Shown in pieces: positions 44,135-55,544 of a stretch of 64,000 nt of DNA; the stretch's first letter is position 1; each line of letters starts with the position of its first letter. The notes beneath the pieces were generated by a model. That model saw only the letters and a list, made by a program, of their open reading frames with translations. It did not search any database and was not told where the DNA came from. The translations under genes and the position numbers were made by a program. The DNA is from Umbilicaria muhlenbergii (taxonomy: Eukaryota > Ascomycota > Lecanoromycetes > Umbilicariales > Umbilicariaceae). The stretch is from contig KK106982.1 in the NCBI GenBank assembly GCA_000611775.1, positions 5,850,938-5,914,937 of the forward strand, given 5' to 3'.

Positions 44135-44510
44135 CACGTCACGAGCGTTAGATATTGAACTGCCATGGGAGTTGGTTGCAGCGCGTTAAATTGAGAGCTA
44201 CAAATGGCGGTGACACAGGAATCCGCGATATAGGTTTACCCGAGGCACATTGCTGAGCCTCCGACGATAGGTAGTACACAAAAGATCACACTACGTCAGG
44301 AATTCTAATCCAAGAAGATATGTTTGGTTTGCCTCAAGAAACGTTTTGGTGAAAGCTGTCCAAATACAATGGTTTGTAGCCTTCTTCATGCGATGATCGA
44401 CTTAACTTTATCAATGACGCCACGGATACGCCGTCGCTATGCATCTATTGGTATCCATCACTTCTGCGCCAGAGCAGTGGGCTCAACCCCTGAACTCCGC
44501 AACTGATGTC
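44135..44510. other. Intergenic between Nvj2-like start and REV3 stop
   Basis: The 376 bp hold the promoter of the Nvj2-like gene. Nothing else was recognised. Confidence 0.5.
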
Positions 44511-47500
44511 TTACCATTCCAAAGCACCGAATCCTGCTTCCTCCAACACCTTTATGACGGGCTCTGTGACAGCCCTTGTGCTCCCTAAACTAGCCATATG
44601 TCTAGTCCTGGTGTAGAAGACCGGACAGTCTTTACTATCGCACTTGACCTCATCTCCCCATGGGATTCCAGCACAAGACCTGCACACCTCTAGGAGGTTG
44701 ACAGCCCTTTTGTTCGCCTTGTTCAACTTTGTACGTAACGTCAAGAGCGAGGTCTCCGCATGTTGCAGACACCTGTTGCAAATTGGTAACTCCGCTTCAA
44801 GCTTCTCCCGGCACACAAGGCATGCTGAAGACTTCATGTATGACTCTAAAGTCTTCTTTGACATGAGAAGATTCCTACCATGGGACAGAGCTTCGGCTTC
44901 GACGCGGCGTATTCGCTGGAACTTAGGCATCTCGTCGTACCATTGACGGACATTGGCTCCAACGAGATTGAAGATACGCTCGAGAGGGGGGATCAGGTTC
45001 TTTGATATGTAGTATTCCGCGTCCAGCTCGTTGTGCTCGTTGCGTAACAAGACATCCGGCGCTACGCAGCGGTCGATCAGTCTTGCACCGGGCGCTCCTG
45101 TTATCACCACGTATGGTACTCGCTCTCCATACTGAGGCTCTGCTCGAGGGTCCTCTAACATCCTTTTGCTGCTGATGAGTGCTCCCGGTGGAGGCGGCCC
45201 CTTGTCACTGTATGTACCGAGCTTGACCTCTTTGGCGAAGCAAAAGTCTTGGATCGAGACTTTACCTTTCATGATCTTAGTGCATTGCTTCTGGAAATAG
45301 CTCTTTACTTGACTCAAGTCTGCAGTCCGGAAAAGGATCTTCAATGCTTTCTCTTCGATCTTTTGCTCAGCTGGTGTGCCGTCGCGGCGAACAGTCTCGA
45401 TGCCTTTAGCATCGAATTCGGGTTCTTTCTGCGCCCTGCTTTCGTACTTGAAGCCGACGTAGCGCTTTTTGGCGAGGAGGACACATGGAAAGTACACTTT
45501 CTCGAACTTGAGCTTGACCGGCCTTGGATTCATTTTCGTGATTGTCTTGGCTATTTCTTCACCAATATCAAAAGCCTCGTCCTTGGTGCGCCCCTTGAGG
45601 TAGACAAACAAGCTGTCGGTGTCACCATACACGACTTCGGCACCCCATCGTTCCACGGAATGAATTAATGCAATGGCTTTCTCTAGCGTCTCACGACCTG
45701 TCTGCACAATGCTATCTGCTATCTCGGAGCACGGCATGCGCCCAGAAAACGAGGCCGAGGTATACCCGTACGTCACATTGGCGATCAACTTGAGCGCAAG
45801 TTGTCTGTTGTTTAGGAGGCGCTGCAGCGTCTTGTCCTCTTTGTCGACTTTCATCCCGCTCTTAACCATGACTCGAGTCTCCAAAATCTCGCCTAGCATC
45901 TTGGCTAACAAACTCTTACGAATCTCAGGCTTGACGTACATGATTCCGTTTGGAGCGATGTTGATGTAATCTTTCAGAAGTTCTAGCAGTCTCTGTTCCC
46001 GCTTGAAGTCCGTGAAGCCCATTTTATTCTGACCACGCCAGTTGACTACCCTTCCAAGGAACGTAGAATAGCAGTAGTTGTATGCGATCATTACGCTCGG
46101 ATATAGCGACTGAAAGTCTAGCACGAGCAGAGGGCTGTTGTAGAAGGCACTTTGCGGTTCCATGACTAAAGGTAGACACTCCAAGGCGTTCTGTTGACCC
46201 ACTTGTCTTCGACTGGGCGATACAAGAAGAAAGTTCTCTGGCTTCGCGATTCGGAACATGAGGGACTCAACCTTGAATTGAGATCCTCTGGAAAAGACAG
46301 AGAAAAAATCCACGCCGAGAAGTCGAGCCTGCTCGCTTGTTCTAGGGACAAGCTCGTTCTGCTCAAGAATCTCGAGGTCCAGTTGTACTCTCGAAACATA
46401 ATAATCCAACATCTTAGCAAGCTCGCGGGGTTTGTTGCTGCTGTACCAGGCCGTCAGATCTTGGTGTGCATAATGAGGTATGCGGCGGTGAAGCAGATGG
46501 AAAACAACATTTTCCATGGTATACTGCAACAAGTTTAGCTCGCCTCGCATTGCACGCCAAATGTTGATCATGTGCCGCCCAGTGACTCGAATGGTCGAGG
46601 TGTGATTGAAGCCCCATCGATCATTCTCCTTTCCAAATCGACCGTGTGACTGTGATTTCATGCGAGAGAATTCATCGCATAGATTGTAGTCGTATTTACA
46701 TCTCGCTCGCTCAATCATGTAGCCCCAAGAACCCCCATGAACCTCGTAGCCTGTCAGAATATCAGGATCGTAATGCCGAACAATGTCCACCATGCGGTTG
46801 ATTAGATCCAGTTCGGTCGACTCATGCTCTACTTCCACGGTGGTCTGCTGAGAGATCTTCCGGGCCAAGTTATCCTTGCCAGAGAGCGCTAGTATTCCAA
46901 CGTGCGTCCCTTCATTGACACCGTTCACCTCAAGGTCTTCGTCGTCGGACTGCAAACACCAAAACAGGCAAGCAATCTCATCCTGTTCCGGATTTGGAAG
47001 AAGGTTGCCACGCGTGTTGACATGGATCTCCAGGCCCATAATGCTCATGTACTGCGTTTCGTGTCGTACACTGGTAGACCTCTGCTTTTGAGAGTATTTG
47101 AAGCCATGGCGATTCTTCTGAGTAGGTCCATCGATTTGAGAGATTACGCTCCTGGATGCGCTATCACCAGCCGGCAGCGAGATTGCTACTTCGCCGAGTA
47201 CTGGACGCTTCTGTCTGAGCCAGGTCTCGACCTCCATACACGAGGGTGGAAGTTCGGCGATCTCCCAAGTCCTTAGCCCACACGCTCTTCTGCGCTTCTC
47301 GTAAGTTCTTCCTTCCACGATCTTGTCCACAACAACCCCCGGTTTCTCGCCAATGCTAGCCGATGAAGTTCCCGTGGGATCAAAGTTCGGTAAGTAAGGC
47401 ACGGTGTTACTACCGAGTTTGAATTCTCTACCTGCATACTCTCTTGCACGTTCCGGTACATCTCGTTCATCGCCGTAATAAGCTTCTTGGTAAATGACCG

Positions 47501-49704
47501 GTGGGATCTTGACATCGTGTATCATGGACGAGATCTCCAACGCAGGCGGAGGACCCTGGGCCAAGACGATGATACTTGTGTGGCTAGGTAAATCGAATGC
47601 TCCATGGATGCGTGAAGACAGCTTCAAGTGTTGTGAGTAGACCTCGTTGACTGCCATGGCTTGCTCCGTAGAATCGCTTTTCAATGATTCGCTCTTTGGG
47701 TTGCTCCAGATCTGTGAACCACTCTCAGATGATTTGCTAAATGAGACGCTTTTATTTTTGGAGTTCTGAGAGCCCTTGCCCGGTGAATTACTTCGTTGAC
47801 TGAGTCGCAGGATAGTATTAGGGTCCTGCGGATCCTTGACGACAGGGAATACAAAAGTTCTGTTGCGGTCAATGTTGCTGAATCTTGATGTCTGTTGGGA
47901 TGACGACTTCGGCGCGAAAGCGTCGCTGAGACTCTTGGTCCTCGGCCCAATCCCATCCACAGACTCCCCGTAAATTCTTTCTAGGTTGTTCGGGAAATTG
48001 TCCAACACCGGCGACGGTTCGTCATGAATGAGCTTCCGTCTTTTTTTCGGCGGCTCGGACGGAAGCGACAATGGTTTTGCTCGCTCGTGGCGTGCAATAA
48101 CAGCGGTAGTATCGCTAGCATATTCCAAGGGTATCTCAAAAGCGTCTTCCTCAATATGACTATAATCACTGGCCTTTCTGATTCCTACTGCTTTAAGTTC
48201 CTCGGAACTTATAGAAGCTCCGGGCTTAGCTGAGGGCGCTGGTTCTGTTGGGCCTTGAAGATGCTCTCTATCGTTGTCGCCGTTGGTCCTCGCTCCATCG
48301 TCGCACTTGGTCTCTATGTTTTCTCCGTTCACGTACTTTCCCTCAGCATGTTCTCCCTGTTCCCGTTGTGATGCATCTAGGTCCGGAGCAAGCTCTTCAT
48401 CGACATCGTAGAGGAAACCATCGCCCTCGAAGGTCGTAATACGGCTCTCATCCACGTCCACGATGTCATCCAGGGAACCATCTACCGCGTTTTCGTCCGA
48501 TTGTTGCGATATCTTTTGCGATACGTGGAGATTGAGGAGATTTCTAGGGAACAGATCTTCCACGCTTTCCAAGACAGTCTTAACCTGCTCTTCGAATGGT
48601 GGCTTCTGAACGAAACCATCGAAGGTGATATTCTTGCCGTCACTGTTTGTCTTCTCCTCCGCTATGATTCCTAACACCTTTTCCATGTACTCCTCTTCGT
48701 GTATCCAGCCACCGCGTTGAGAATTCCTACTCTCTGCAGACATTGAAATCATGACCTCAGGTGGAAAGGGGCTACTGTCGGGATCTGTTTCCCCCATTCT
48801 AGCTTTCCTTCGCCGGGTTTCATCTCGCCAGAGGCCTGCCATGCTATGCACAAGCTTCTCATCTGGGGCCAAAGGGTTGCTTCGCTCGATGAAGTCATGA
48901 TGCAACGGCCTAGACTTGATCTCAAGCCTGTTCAAGATGTCTTGGACACATATATCCACTTCAATTGAGCAGTGGCTCTGCCGCGGCAGCTGTTCCTCAT
49001 CGGAGATCATCGAAGCAGGTATGGTCAGGTCATGCCATTGATGCACCGTACTGGTCATTTCGAGGTATTCTGGCACCGGGCTTCGGAACTTGACGTTACT
49101 GCAGTCGAGATATGCGCAGCCGTAAAGATTGTAGTCACACATCCATTGCAAGATGTACTGCATATGACTTTCGTATGGTTGCATGACCTTCTTCATAACC
49201 GTGCCTTGCTGCAGAAGGTCTGCCAGGCGAGTCATGTGTAGTGGGTTGAGCATGTAGATCTTCAGGAAGAACTTATAGCCGACGTGATATCCATAGAACG
49301 GTGTGCCCTTGACAAGGGTGATGTGAGCAACAAAGGCGGTCTTGCCGTCGTATAGGTTTCGCCTGTAGCTAACAGCGAGAGCATGGTCGATGGAGAGGTG
49401 AAGGCGATGGATGTAGGCGTCCACTGCAGTAGATTAGAGATATCCGGGTTCATGCCAACCAGGATTGCTGACCTTCATCAGGCGTCAGGCCACCATGGTA
49501 TTCGATGAACAGGTAAGGGAATGCGCCATGGATATGAGCGCACACCTTTTGACCCGTCTCGGTGGCGCCGAAGACGCGGATAACAGGAAGCTTCGGGAGG
49601 GCTTTTTGAGACGAGCCATTATCTCTGTAGAGTTGGGGATCGAATTCTGTCGGAGATGCTTGATAGTGGTCAACACAGTTGAGACGTACGCGGAATAGTT
49701 CCAT
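44511..49704 (-). CDS. rev3: DNA polymerase zeta catalytic subunit (Rev3)
   Basis: Rev3 is the family B translesion polymerase that extends from damaged bases. Exon 1 is 49704-49473, the intron 49472-49424 (49 bp), exon 2 49423-44511 (5145 nt, 1714 aa). The N-terminal domain begins MELFRVRLNCVDHYQASP and includes FGATETGQKVCAHIHGAFPY and DAYIHRLHLSIDHAL. A long disordered middle follows. The polymerase core has LVLDFQSLYPSVMIAYNYCY (motif A, about residue 1178), NVTYGYTSASFSGRMPCSEI (motif B) and VYGDTDSLFVY (motif C, about residue 1340, with both catalytic Asp). Two C-terminal cysteine clusters, CLVCREKLEAELPICNRC and CRSCAG...CDSKDC, form the zinc and iron-sulphur modules that bind Pol31-type subunits. 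The gene looks complete. Confidence 0.97.
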
Positions 49705-50881
49705 GGTGGAGCAGTGGAGGCGAGGGGCTCATGGACGAGCAAGACGAAGCTGGTCGCATGGTGAAGCTATGTCGGACGGATCTAGGTATTAGAAGAGTAT
49801 GAAGCGCAAAGCAAAACTGGTGTTGAGCAGCTAGGTTGAAGTACACCAAAGTATGGAATGTGATGGCTGGTTAGGCCATCAAGCTATCTCGGGTGTTTTC
49901 CAGAGTGACGCGATCGGCATGTTCAGCGCGATCAAGCACGTGGCAGTGTACTTTACGACCGGGGATTATTTATTGGCTACCGCAATACGCACCTAAGTGT
50001 ACATGCTGACTGCCGATGACCACTGGGATCAACAATAAGGATGCTCTGGGTATGAATTCTAAGTAGTGGTAGTACCCGGTCCTCAATTAGTCATGGCAAA
50101 CATAGATCCACGAGCTATACAATGTATAACCTTGCTCCCTCCAAATCGCCTTTCTTCGTCCAATACAACATTCACCGAGAGTGTAGAATTCCAAGCTGAA
50201 TTGTTCTATTACTACGCGAGTGAACTGAATACTACTACACGAGTGAGGTAACGTGACTGCTTAATAAGCCTTGGTTAAGCCTGATTGCTACAAGAGCTTC
50301 CCTCGCAGTCACACACCACATACCTTCTGCCTCCGCCAAATGCTTCGCCGCACGGGCGACACCGGATTGATTGTGCAAGAGTCGAGATCCATGCTTCTTC
50401 TTTCGAAATGGTGACATCGAAGGAGTCTGTAGAACAAAAAGTTTGCCAGTTCTAACATTTCCGGACATGCAAAGTACTCTTGACGGAGAAGCCAATGAGA
50501 CTCTGAAGCATTTCAGCCCGAAGCCCTGTTCGCATCAATGCGGTAAATGCGGAGGAACCATGTAGGAAAATCATGCCATGAAGGTGGATCCTTTTCGAGA
50601 ATGGGTTCTACCACCGGAGGCCGTGAAGAGTCGTTCTGCTAAACTGTTAAAAACGTGCCTATATTCCTTCAAAGGCATTGAAGGAGCACCGGAGAGGACC
50701 CTTGGGATCGCGTTGAGTTCAATAACATATATTGTATCGTTGTACGAGTACAAGCTCCTTTGTATACACCCAGCGGCCCCTGCTTTTTCCACTGTACCCA
50801 TCAACGATTTCGGCGAAGAACCCATATGAACGCCGCATTCAACCAGCTATACACCCCTCATTCTATCCCTACCTCCCCCCT
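49705..50881. other. Intergenic 1.2 kb between REV3 and SNX3
   Basis: The interval includes the REV3 promoter and SNX3 3' region. Small frames (for example 50578-50829) have no family likeness. A direct repeat TACTACGCGAGTGA / TACTACACGAGTGA lies near 50210-50246. Confidence 0.5.
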
Positions 50882-51456
50882 CTACCACGAATTCCGGTCC
50901 CAATTCGGATCTATCTCCTCGTTAGCCCTGGCCCATCCACCACGTTCCCCTCTCCCCCGGCATTGGCACCACTCACCCTGCACAAAACTCGCCAACACCT
51001 TACTCCCCGTCTGCAGCAACGGATGGCCGACCACAATCTGCAAGAACCTCTGCAACCCCTCCCTCCGATGCTCAATCACATCATCACTGAAGCGATTCGT
51101 AAACACCTTCCCCGGCAACGGCGGAATCGTCACCCTCGCGCTCTCCCGCTCCAGAATGTCGCGGAAGTATTCAAAGTCCGAGTAGCGGCGGCGCACGCTG
51201 CTATACAGCAATTTGAAGGCGGGGATGTTGGTTCGGCACACGATTTCGTAGTCGGTGTACATGTTGCGCGAGGTGCCGTGGGTTTGTGGGTTTTTGACCT
51301 GGGGGAGTAGGAGGGCTTAGCAATTGGCGATGCAAGGACGATGATGAAGGGAGTTGTAAAAAGGAATGGGAAGCGTACTTCTATCTCTAGGAAGTTTTCG
51401 GGAGGGCCGTATATCTCTTCGAAGCTTTGTTGACGGGCATCGGGCATGGCCTGCAT
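50882..51456 (-). CDS. snx3: Sorting nexin-3 (Snx3/Grd19), PX domain
   Basis: Snx3 binds PI3P on endosomes through its PX domain and recycles cargo to the Golgi with retromer. Three exons: 51456-51379, 51298-50977, 50910-50882 (429 nt, 142 aa, typical length). The protein starts [20 protein letters not shown] with the conserved [13 protein letters not shown]. The PX domain contains [36 protein letters not shown] (the RRY..F PI3P-binding motif), [15 protein letters not shown] and [19 protein letters not shown]. It ends [12 protein letters not shown], the family tail. The ATG has a good CACC context. Confidence 0.96.
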
Positions 51457-52505
51457 GGTGGCGGTACTGGTGGGGGTTGATGCCGCTGTCGGGCCTGGTG
51501 GGGGGTTTGTAGATATGTGTAAAAAAGCTCGGCGCAGTATCAGGAAGTCGCGTAAATTCGATGAGCCGGTCCGAAGCTTAGTAGAAGCTTTGATGGATGT
51601 GTAATGCGATGTGCCGAAGAATTTCCAGCTGCTCGCGTGGTTGGGGACTTTTGAGGAGGTGGGGTGGCGTGGGTGGGATGACGAGGCTCATAGAATTACA
51701 CCGAATCAGCGGTCCCGGTTATAAGACAGCCAGCAGAGTAGAAGCTAGCTACTAAATTATGAGTGCTGAAACTGTAAGAAACACAGCGGAGGGTCCTTTC
51801 AACTACTCAAAGAACCGAGACAGATTGTGCAGGATATCTACTATCTCCTGTGCGGCCATCTGCGGCTACATAACCAGGGCGGCCCTCAGTAAGGGTAAGG
51901 GCTGGCTACCGACTGGTCAGAATTCCTTGATTTGGATATGCACATAGCGGCCGCTTTAGCACATGTAAATCTGGCAGCATAAGAGATAAAGATGACAGAA
52001 GGCCCTCAGATAGATGTTCATATTTTCCCTCAAATGATTGAACTTACAAAAACAATTCGCAAAATACTACGAAAAAGCACCATAAGTTAAACAAGAGGCC
52101 CCTCCGCAGCTCAGTATAAATTTGCTGCATGCACTGACTACCTTGTGGACAGCTGTAAAGTGTAGGGAACTAGCAGTTAACTTGCTGAACAAATGTAGAC
52201 GAGGATCCTCCAGTTAAAAGAATGTCTATTTGATTGATGCTATTGTACACGGTGTGTGCCGTTAACGGCTCCTAATCTACTGTTTGCTCTCCATGAGTCT
52301 AGGGTACAGCCTCTAGTCCAAACATCAACCCCCAAAACTCCGTATCCAATCCCAAGTTCTATCGTTGCGCCCCGAGGGCTACCCACAAGTCCGATCTTCT
52401 ATCCGCGATGCTTACCTCTTAGCACAATCCTCCTCTCCTCGCACTCCGTATCCAATCCAAGTTCCTACCTTTCCGCCCTCAACGGCCCCCCCCGTTCTCC
52501 ATCTT
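51457..52505. other. Intergenic 1.05 kb between SNX3 and DUF21 gene
   Basis: The SNX3 5' region is followed by an AT-richer stretch (about 51950-52200) without coding likeness, then the tandem duplication at 52337-52549. Confidence 0.5.
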
Positions 52506-52549
52506 CTACTCGTTGCGCCTACCCCTGAGCACAATCCTCGTCTCCTCAC
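52337..52549. repeat. 106-bp diverged tandem duplication covering the DUF21 gene 3' end
   Basis: Copy A (52337-52442) and copy B (52443-52549) each start ACTCCGTATCCAATC and share AGCACAATCCTC and CTCCTC blocks; the next sequence begins ACTCCGAG as if a third unit started. Copy B contains the stop codon and last 14 codons or so of the DUF21 gene, so copy A is a downstream, non-coding duplicate. Confidence 0.8.
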
Positions 52550-54870
52550 ACTCCGAGTAGTCGGTGAAGCGCTCCGCTCTCACCGTTCCACTCTCACTAT
52601 CGAAAAACTTATGCACGGTAACCCTCTTCGTGGACCGGCTCTGCTTCCGATAAATCTCTGTCGGACCGGCCTGCGTGGAAGGATTCAACGCACCACTGAG
52701 AGTGCGCCACGCCGTCACTGCCAACTCGCCCGTACTCGCCGACCGGGGCGTTGCCGGCGGGGTGTGGGGGCCTGAGCTTCTACCACACCCGTCGTGAGTC
52801 CTGGGTGGTGAGAGGAGTGTGGCTGGGGAGGATTTGGGCCCTTCGTTAGGGGTGCGGCGGCGGAGACCACGAGTCTTGCTGCTTCCCCTTTTTTTGGGTA
52901 CGCTGAGCGCTGCCGGCCCTTCCAGCTCTTGCTCTAGACTTGGCCGAGCGTTCTCCATACGTGATGCGGCGTCGAACGAATCTCCGCCATGTGTGCCGCT
53001 GACATCTCCGCTGCGCTTCCGACGGAGAGATGGTAGATACTTACCTGTGACTAGGGCGGCAATGCCAAAGCGCCTAAGAGCGCGAAGGTTGTGCCCTTTT
53101 CCGGGTGGGTTGACTCCGCTGTGGGAGATTGCACCGATAGTAGAGAGGCTCTCTTGGCTCTCGTTGTCTGTGGCTTGTGTATCGTTGCCTCTGCTTTGTC
53201 TGCGACTGCTTCCGCCTTGCCTTTCAGTGTCGCGGGAGTTACGACACCATCTATGATCTAGCTCGTTCTTGGGACTAGAAAACAAACTTTTGAGGAGGAC
53301 CTCGTAAGTTAGAATACCCAACGGCATCTGTATCGAAGCTGTATCGGAGACAGTAGGGATACTCATATGATCCTCGGAATCCGACAGTGATGTCGAGGAT
53401 ACATTCATACCGCTGGTCCATTTGATAGAGCCTGGAGTGCTGACGGGTTCATTCTTTACGGGAATGACGACAGCAAACCTGCTCCAGTTCTCATTAGTAG
53501 TTGCCCGGTTTGTGTTACTGGGGTAACCATTACGTACTTTTCATTGGTCTGCGCGAAGGTCGCCAGTGAAGAAAACTTCGAGTAACCTGCCCGAATAACC
53601 AGAACGGGATGGATAGGAAGATCTCCAATACATTGATCTAATGTCGGTATGCATAAAGCATTGTACAGGTCCTGTTGGGTCTACGTCAGCTTTCCCTAGA
53701 CTTCTGGAACCCTAGTTAAGGCGGTCCAGGGTTGACGTACCATGACAGCCAAGGTACCGATAACTTTTGGAGGTACCTCGAGCTCACCATGGCCAGCGGC
53801 CGTCTCCGTAATCAGGATGCGGTCTAAATGCCAATCCATTGCGTGCTTGACCATTTCATCTGAGATCTTATCACTCAGTTGTAGAGTTCTGATTGAGTCC
53901 CATGCCTGGTCCACATGTGCCCCGATCGTTTCATTCTGGTTCCTAATAATCCCTCTGGCAACTGCTCCAACCTCGCCTTTCACCTCCCCGCCGAAGCCTT
54001 CGTCAACCTCGTGTAGTTTGATGAAAGCCTCGAGTTCGTCCATTTGCAAGATCGATTCCAGCTTCCGGTGGCCATGTTTGAACCTCCACTCCTTGCCACT
54101 TTTGAGGAGCCATGCTGTCGGCACACTTGCCGGAGCACTCAACCATTTGAGCATTTCCAGGAACCATGTCATCTGTCCCGCGGTGCGGAGGATGTACATC
54201 GGCATGATCGCGTATGGTACAAATTGGCCCATGAAAGCGACAATGAGCGTCGAGAGCACAAAGGGTAGCCAGTAGCCTGGCCTGAAGATGTGGCTCAATA
54301 CTAGGGGAAGGGCCTCGGAGATGGCAACAGAGGTGATGATGAGTGAGGCAAGGAGCCAATTTGGATGACTGCGAACTTTCAACAGCTTGCCAGCATACTC
54401 CCTGTCCAAAATCAGCAGGTTTCTTAACCAGATCCAAGGATGAACGGTCACTGCCAAAGGAAAGGATCTCGCCAGTGTACGTACTTTTGTTTTTGATCAC
54501 CTGTATGCACCCAAATCTGCAGACGCAGATCGTCCACGCCCATAACACCCGTTGTCAATCCGGAGAGCACGGTGGTCAATATGATCAGTATTACTGCTAT
54601 CGCGTACATGGACGCCTGCAGAGCGCCATGAAAGCGAGGATCGGGTCTGCATATAATAGCCGTAGGCCCTGATGGGTCCAAGGTAGATGTCGTTGTTGCT
54701 GCTGGGGCACCAGCGACAGGAAACTGTTCATTGAGGTATATGATTGTTGGAGGGAAGATTTGGGATGAGGGCGTGATGCTGCGTTCTGGCAAGGGAAGGG
54801 CTAGTGTTTGGGCAATGAAGAGGAGGCAGAGAAGACCGGCCGTAGCACAGAGAGCATTCCGTCGCTGCAT
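52506..54870 (-). CDS. CNNM/DUF21-family membrane protein (divergent Mam3-like)
   Basis: The protein has the layout of CNNM/Mam3 proteins, which influence metal-ion balance at membranes. Four exons: 54870-54485, 54401-53741, 53671-53538, 53478-52506 (2154 nt, 717 aa). It starts with a signal-peptide-like MQRRNALCATAGLLCLLFIA, then a lumenal segment. The DUF21 domain follows (about 85-260): VLSGLTTGVMGVDDLRLQIW, SHPNWLLASLIITSVAISEA and a membrane region with GQFVPYAIMPMYIL. The first CBS-like part is weak; ALCIPTLDQCIGDLPIHPVL, FAVVIPVKN and MPLGILTYEVLLKSLF match CBS-pair edges. The tail is long, basic and disordered. The usual GExxPQA of DUF21 is GQFVPYA here. The 3' end overlaps a tandem duplication. 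Confidence 0.8.
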
Positions 54871-55544
54871 AATGTGAAACAGAGAACACAATGAGGCCAG
54901 CCTACCGCTGCACTGGTAGTGAGGATGCTTCGAAGATAGGTGCTGTTGCACCGGTAGTGAGGATGCCTCGTAGATATGTACTGTTGCACTGGTAGTGAGA
55001 ATGTTTTGTAAACACGTGCCGCTGCACTGTACAAGAGGCTGCTGATGCTTCAGACAGCTTTATGAAAAGGCGTGTGGTGAATGTGGATGGAAGAAGTGTA
55101 GAAGAAAACACAACAGAGATAGAATTTGAGCTGTTCTGCCTTCCGCTTTGCATGCAGAAGGAAAGAGCTATCGCCGGCCTATGCAACCGGAACATACTCC
55201 ATGATACCTTCCTAAAATAATATATCCAGACCAACCATGCCTTCCGCGCATCCGAACATCAATCGGAAAGTATCTCTTGTTGTGCCGCAAGAACGAAACT
55301 TTACAAAACAGAACTGCGCAAGCAGGCATCCTTGCCGAACTAGGTAGCCGTAGACGCCCTATTGCCGCTGCACAACTTGGAGCTGACGAAAGATTCTCCA
55401 TAGCTACCCCATAATGGAGTGACCATCGGTTTGCGTATTCGCCGGCGTCCACGGTGCGAAGAACATGTCGAAGTCATAGTTGGAGGTCCTTTCAAGTGAG
55501 GAACGATCGGGTATGCGAAATGAATTCCCAAACACTTGATAGGA
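54871..55544. other. Intergenic 674 bp, DUF21 gene leader and CPSF6-like 3' region
   Basis: It contains the three-copy repeat listed separately. No gene was recognised. Confidence 0.5.
54906..55030. repeat. Three-copy tandem repeat, unit about 37 bp
   Basis: Copies begin near 54906, 54942 and 54981 and share TGCACTGGTAGTGAGGATG or a close variant; a partial copy (GCTGCACTG) follows at 55021. They lie just upstream of the DUF21 gene start. Confidence 0.85.
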
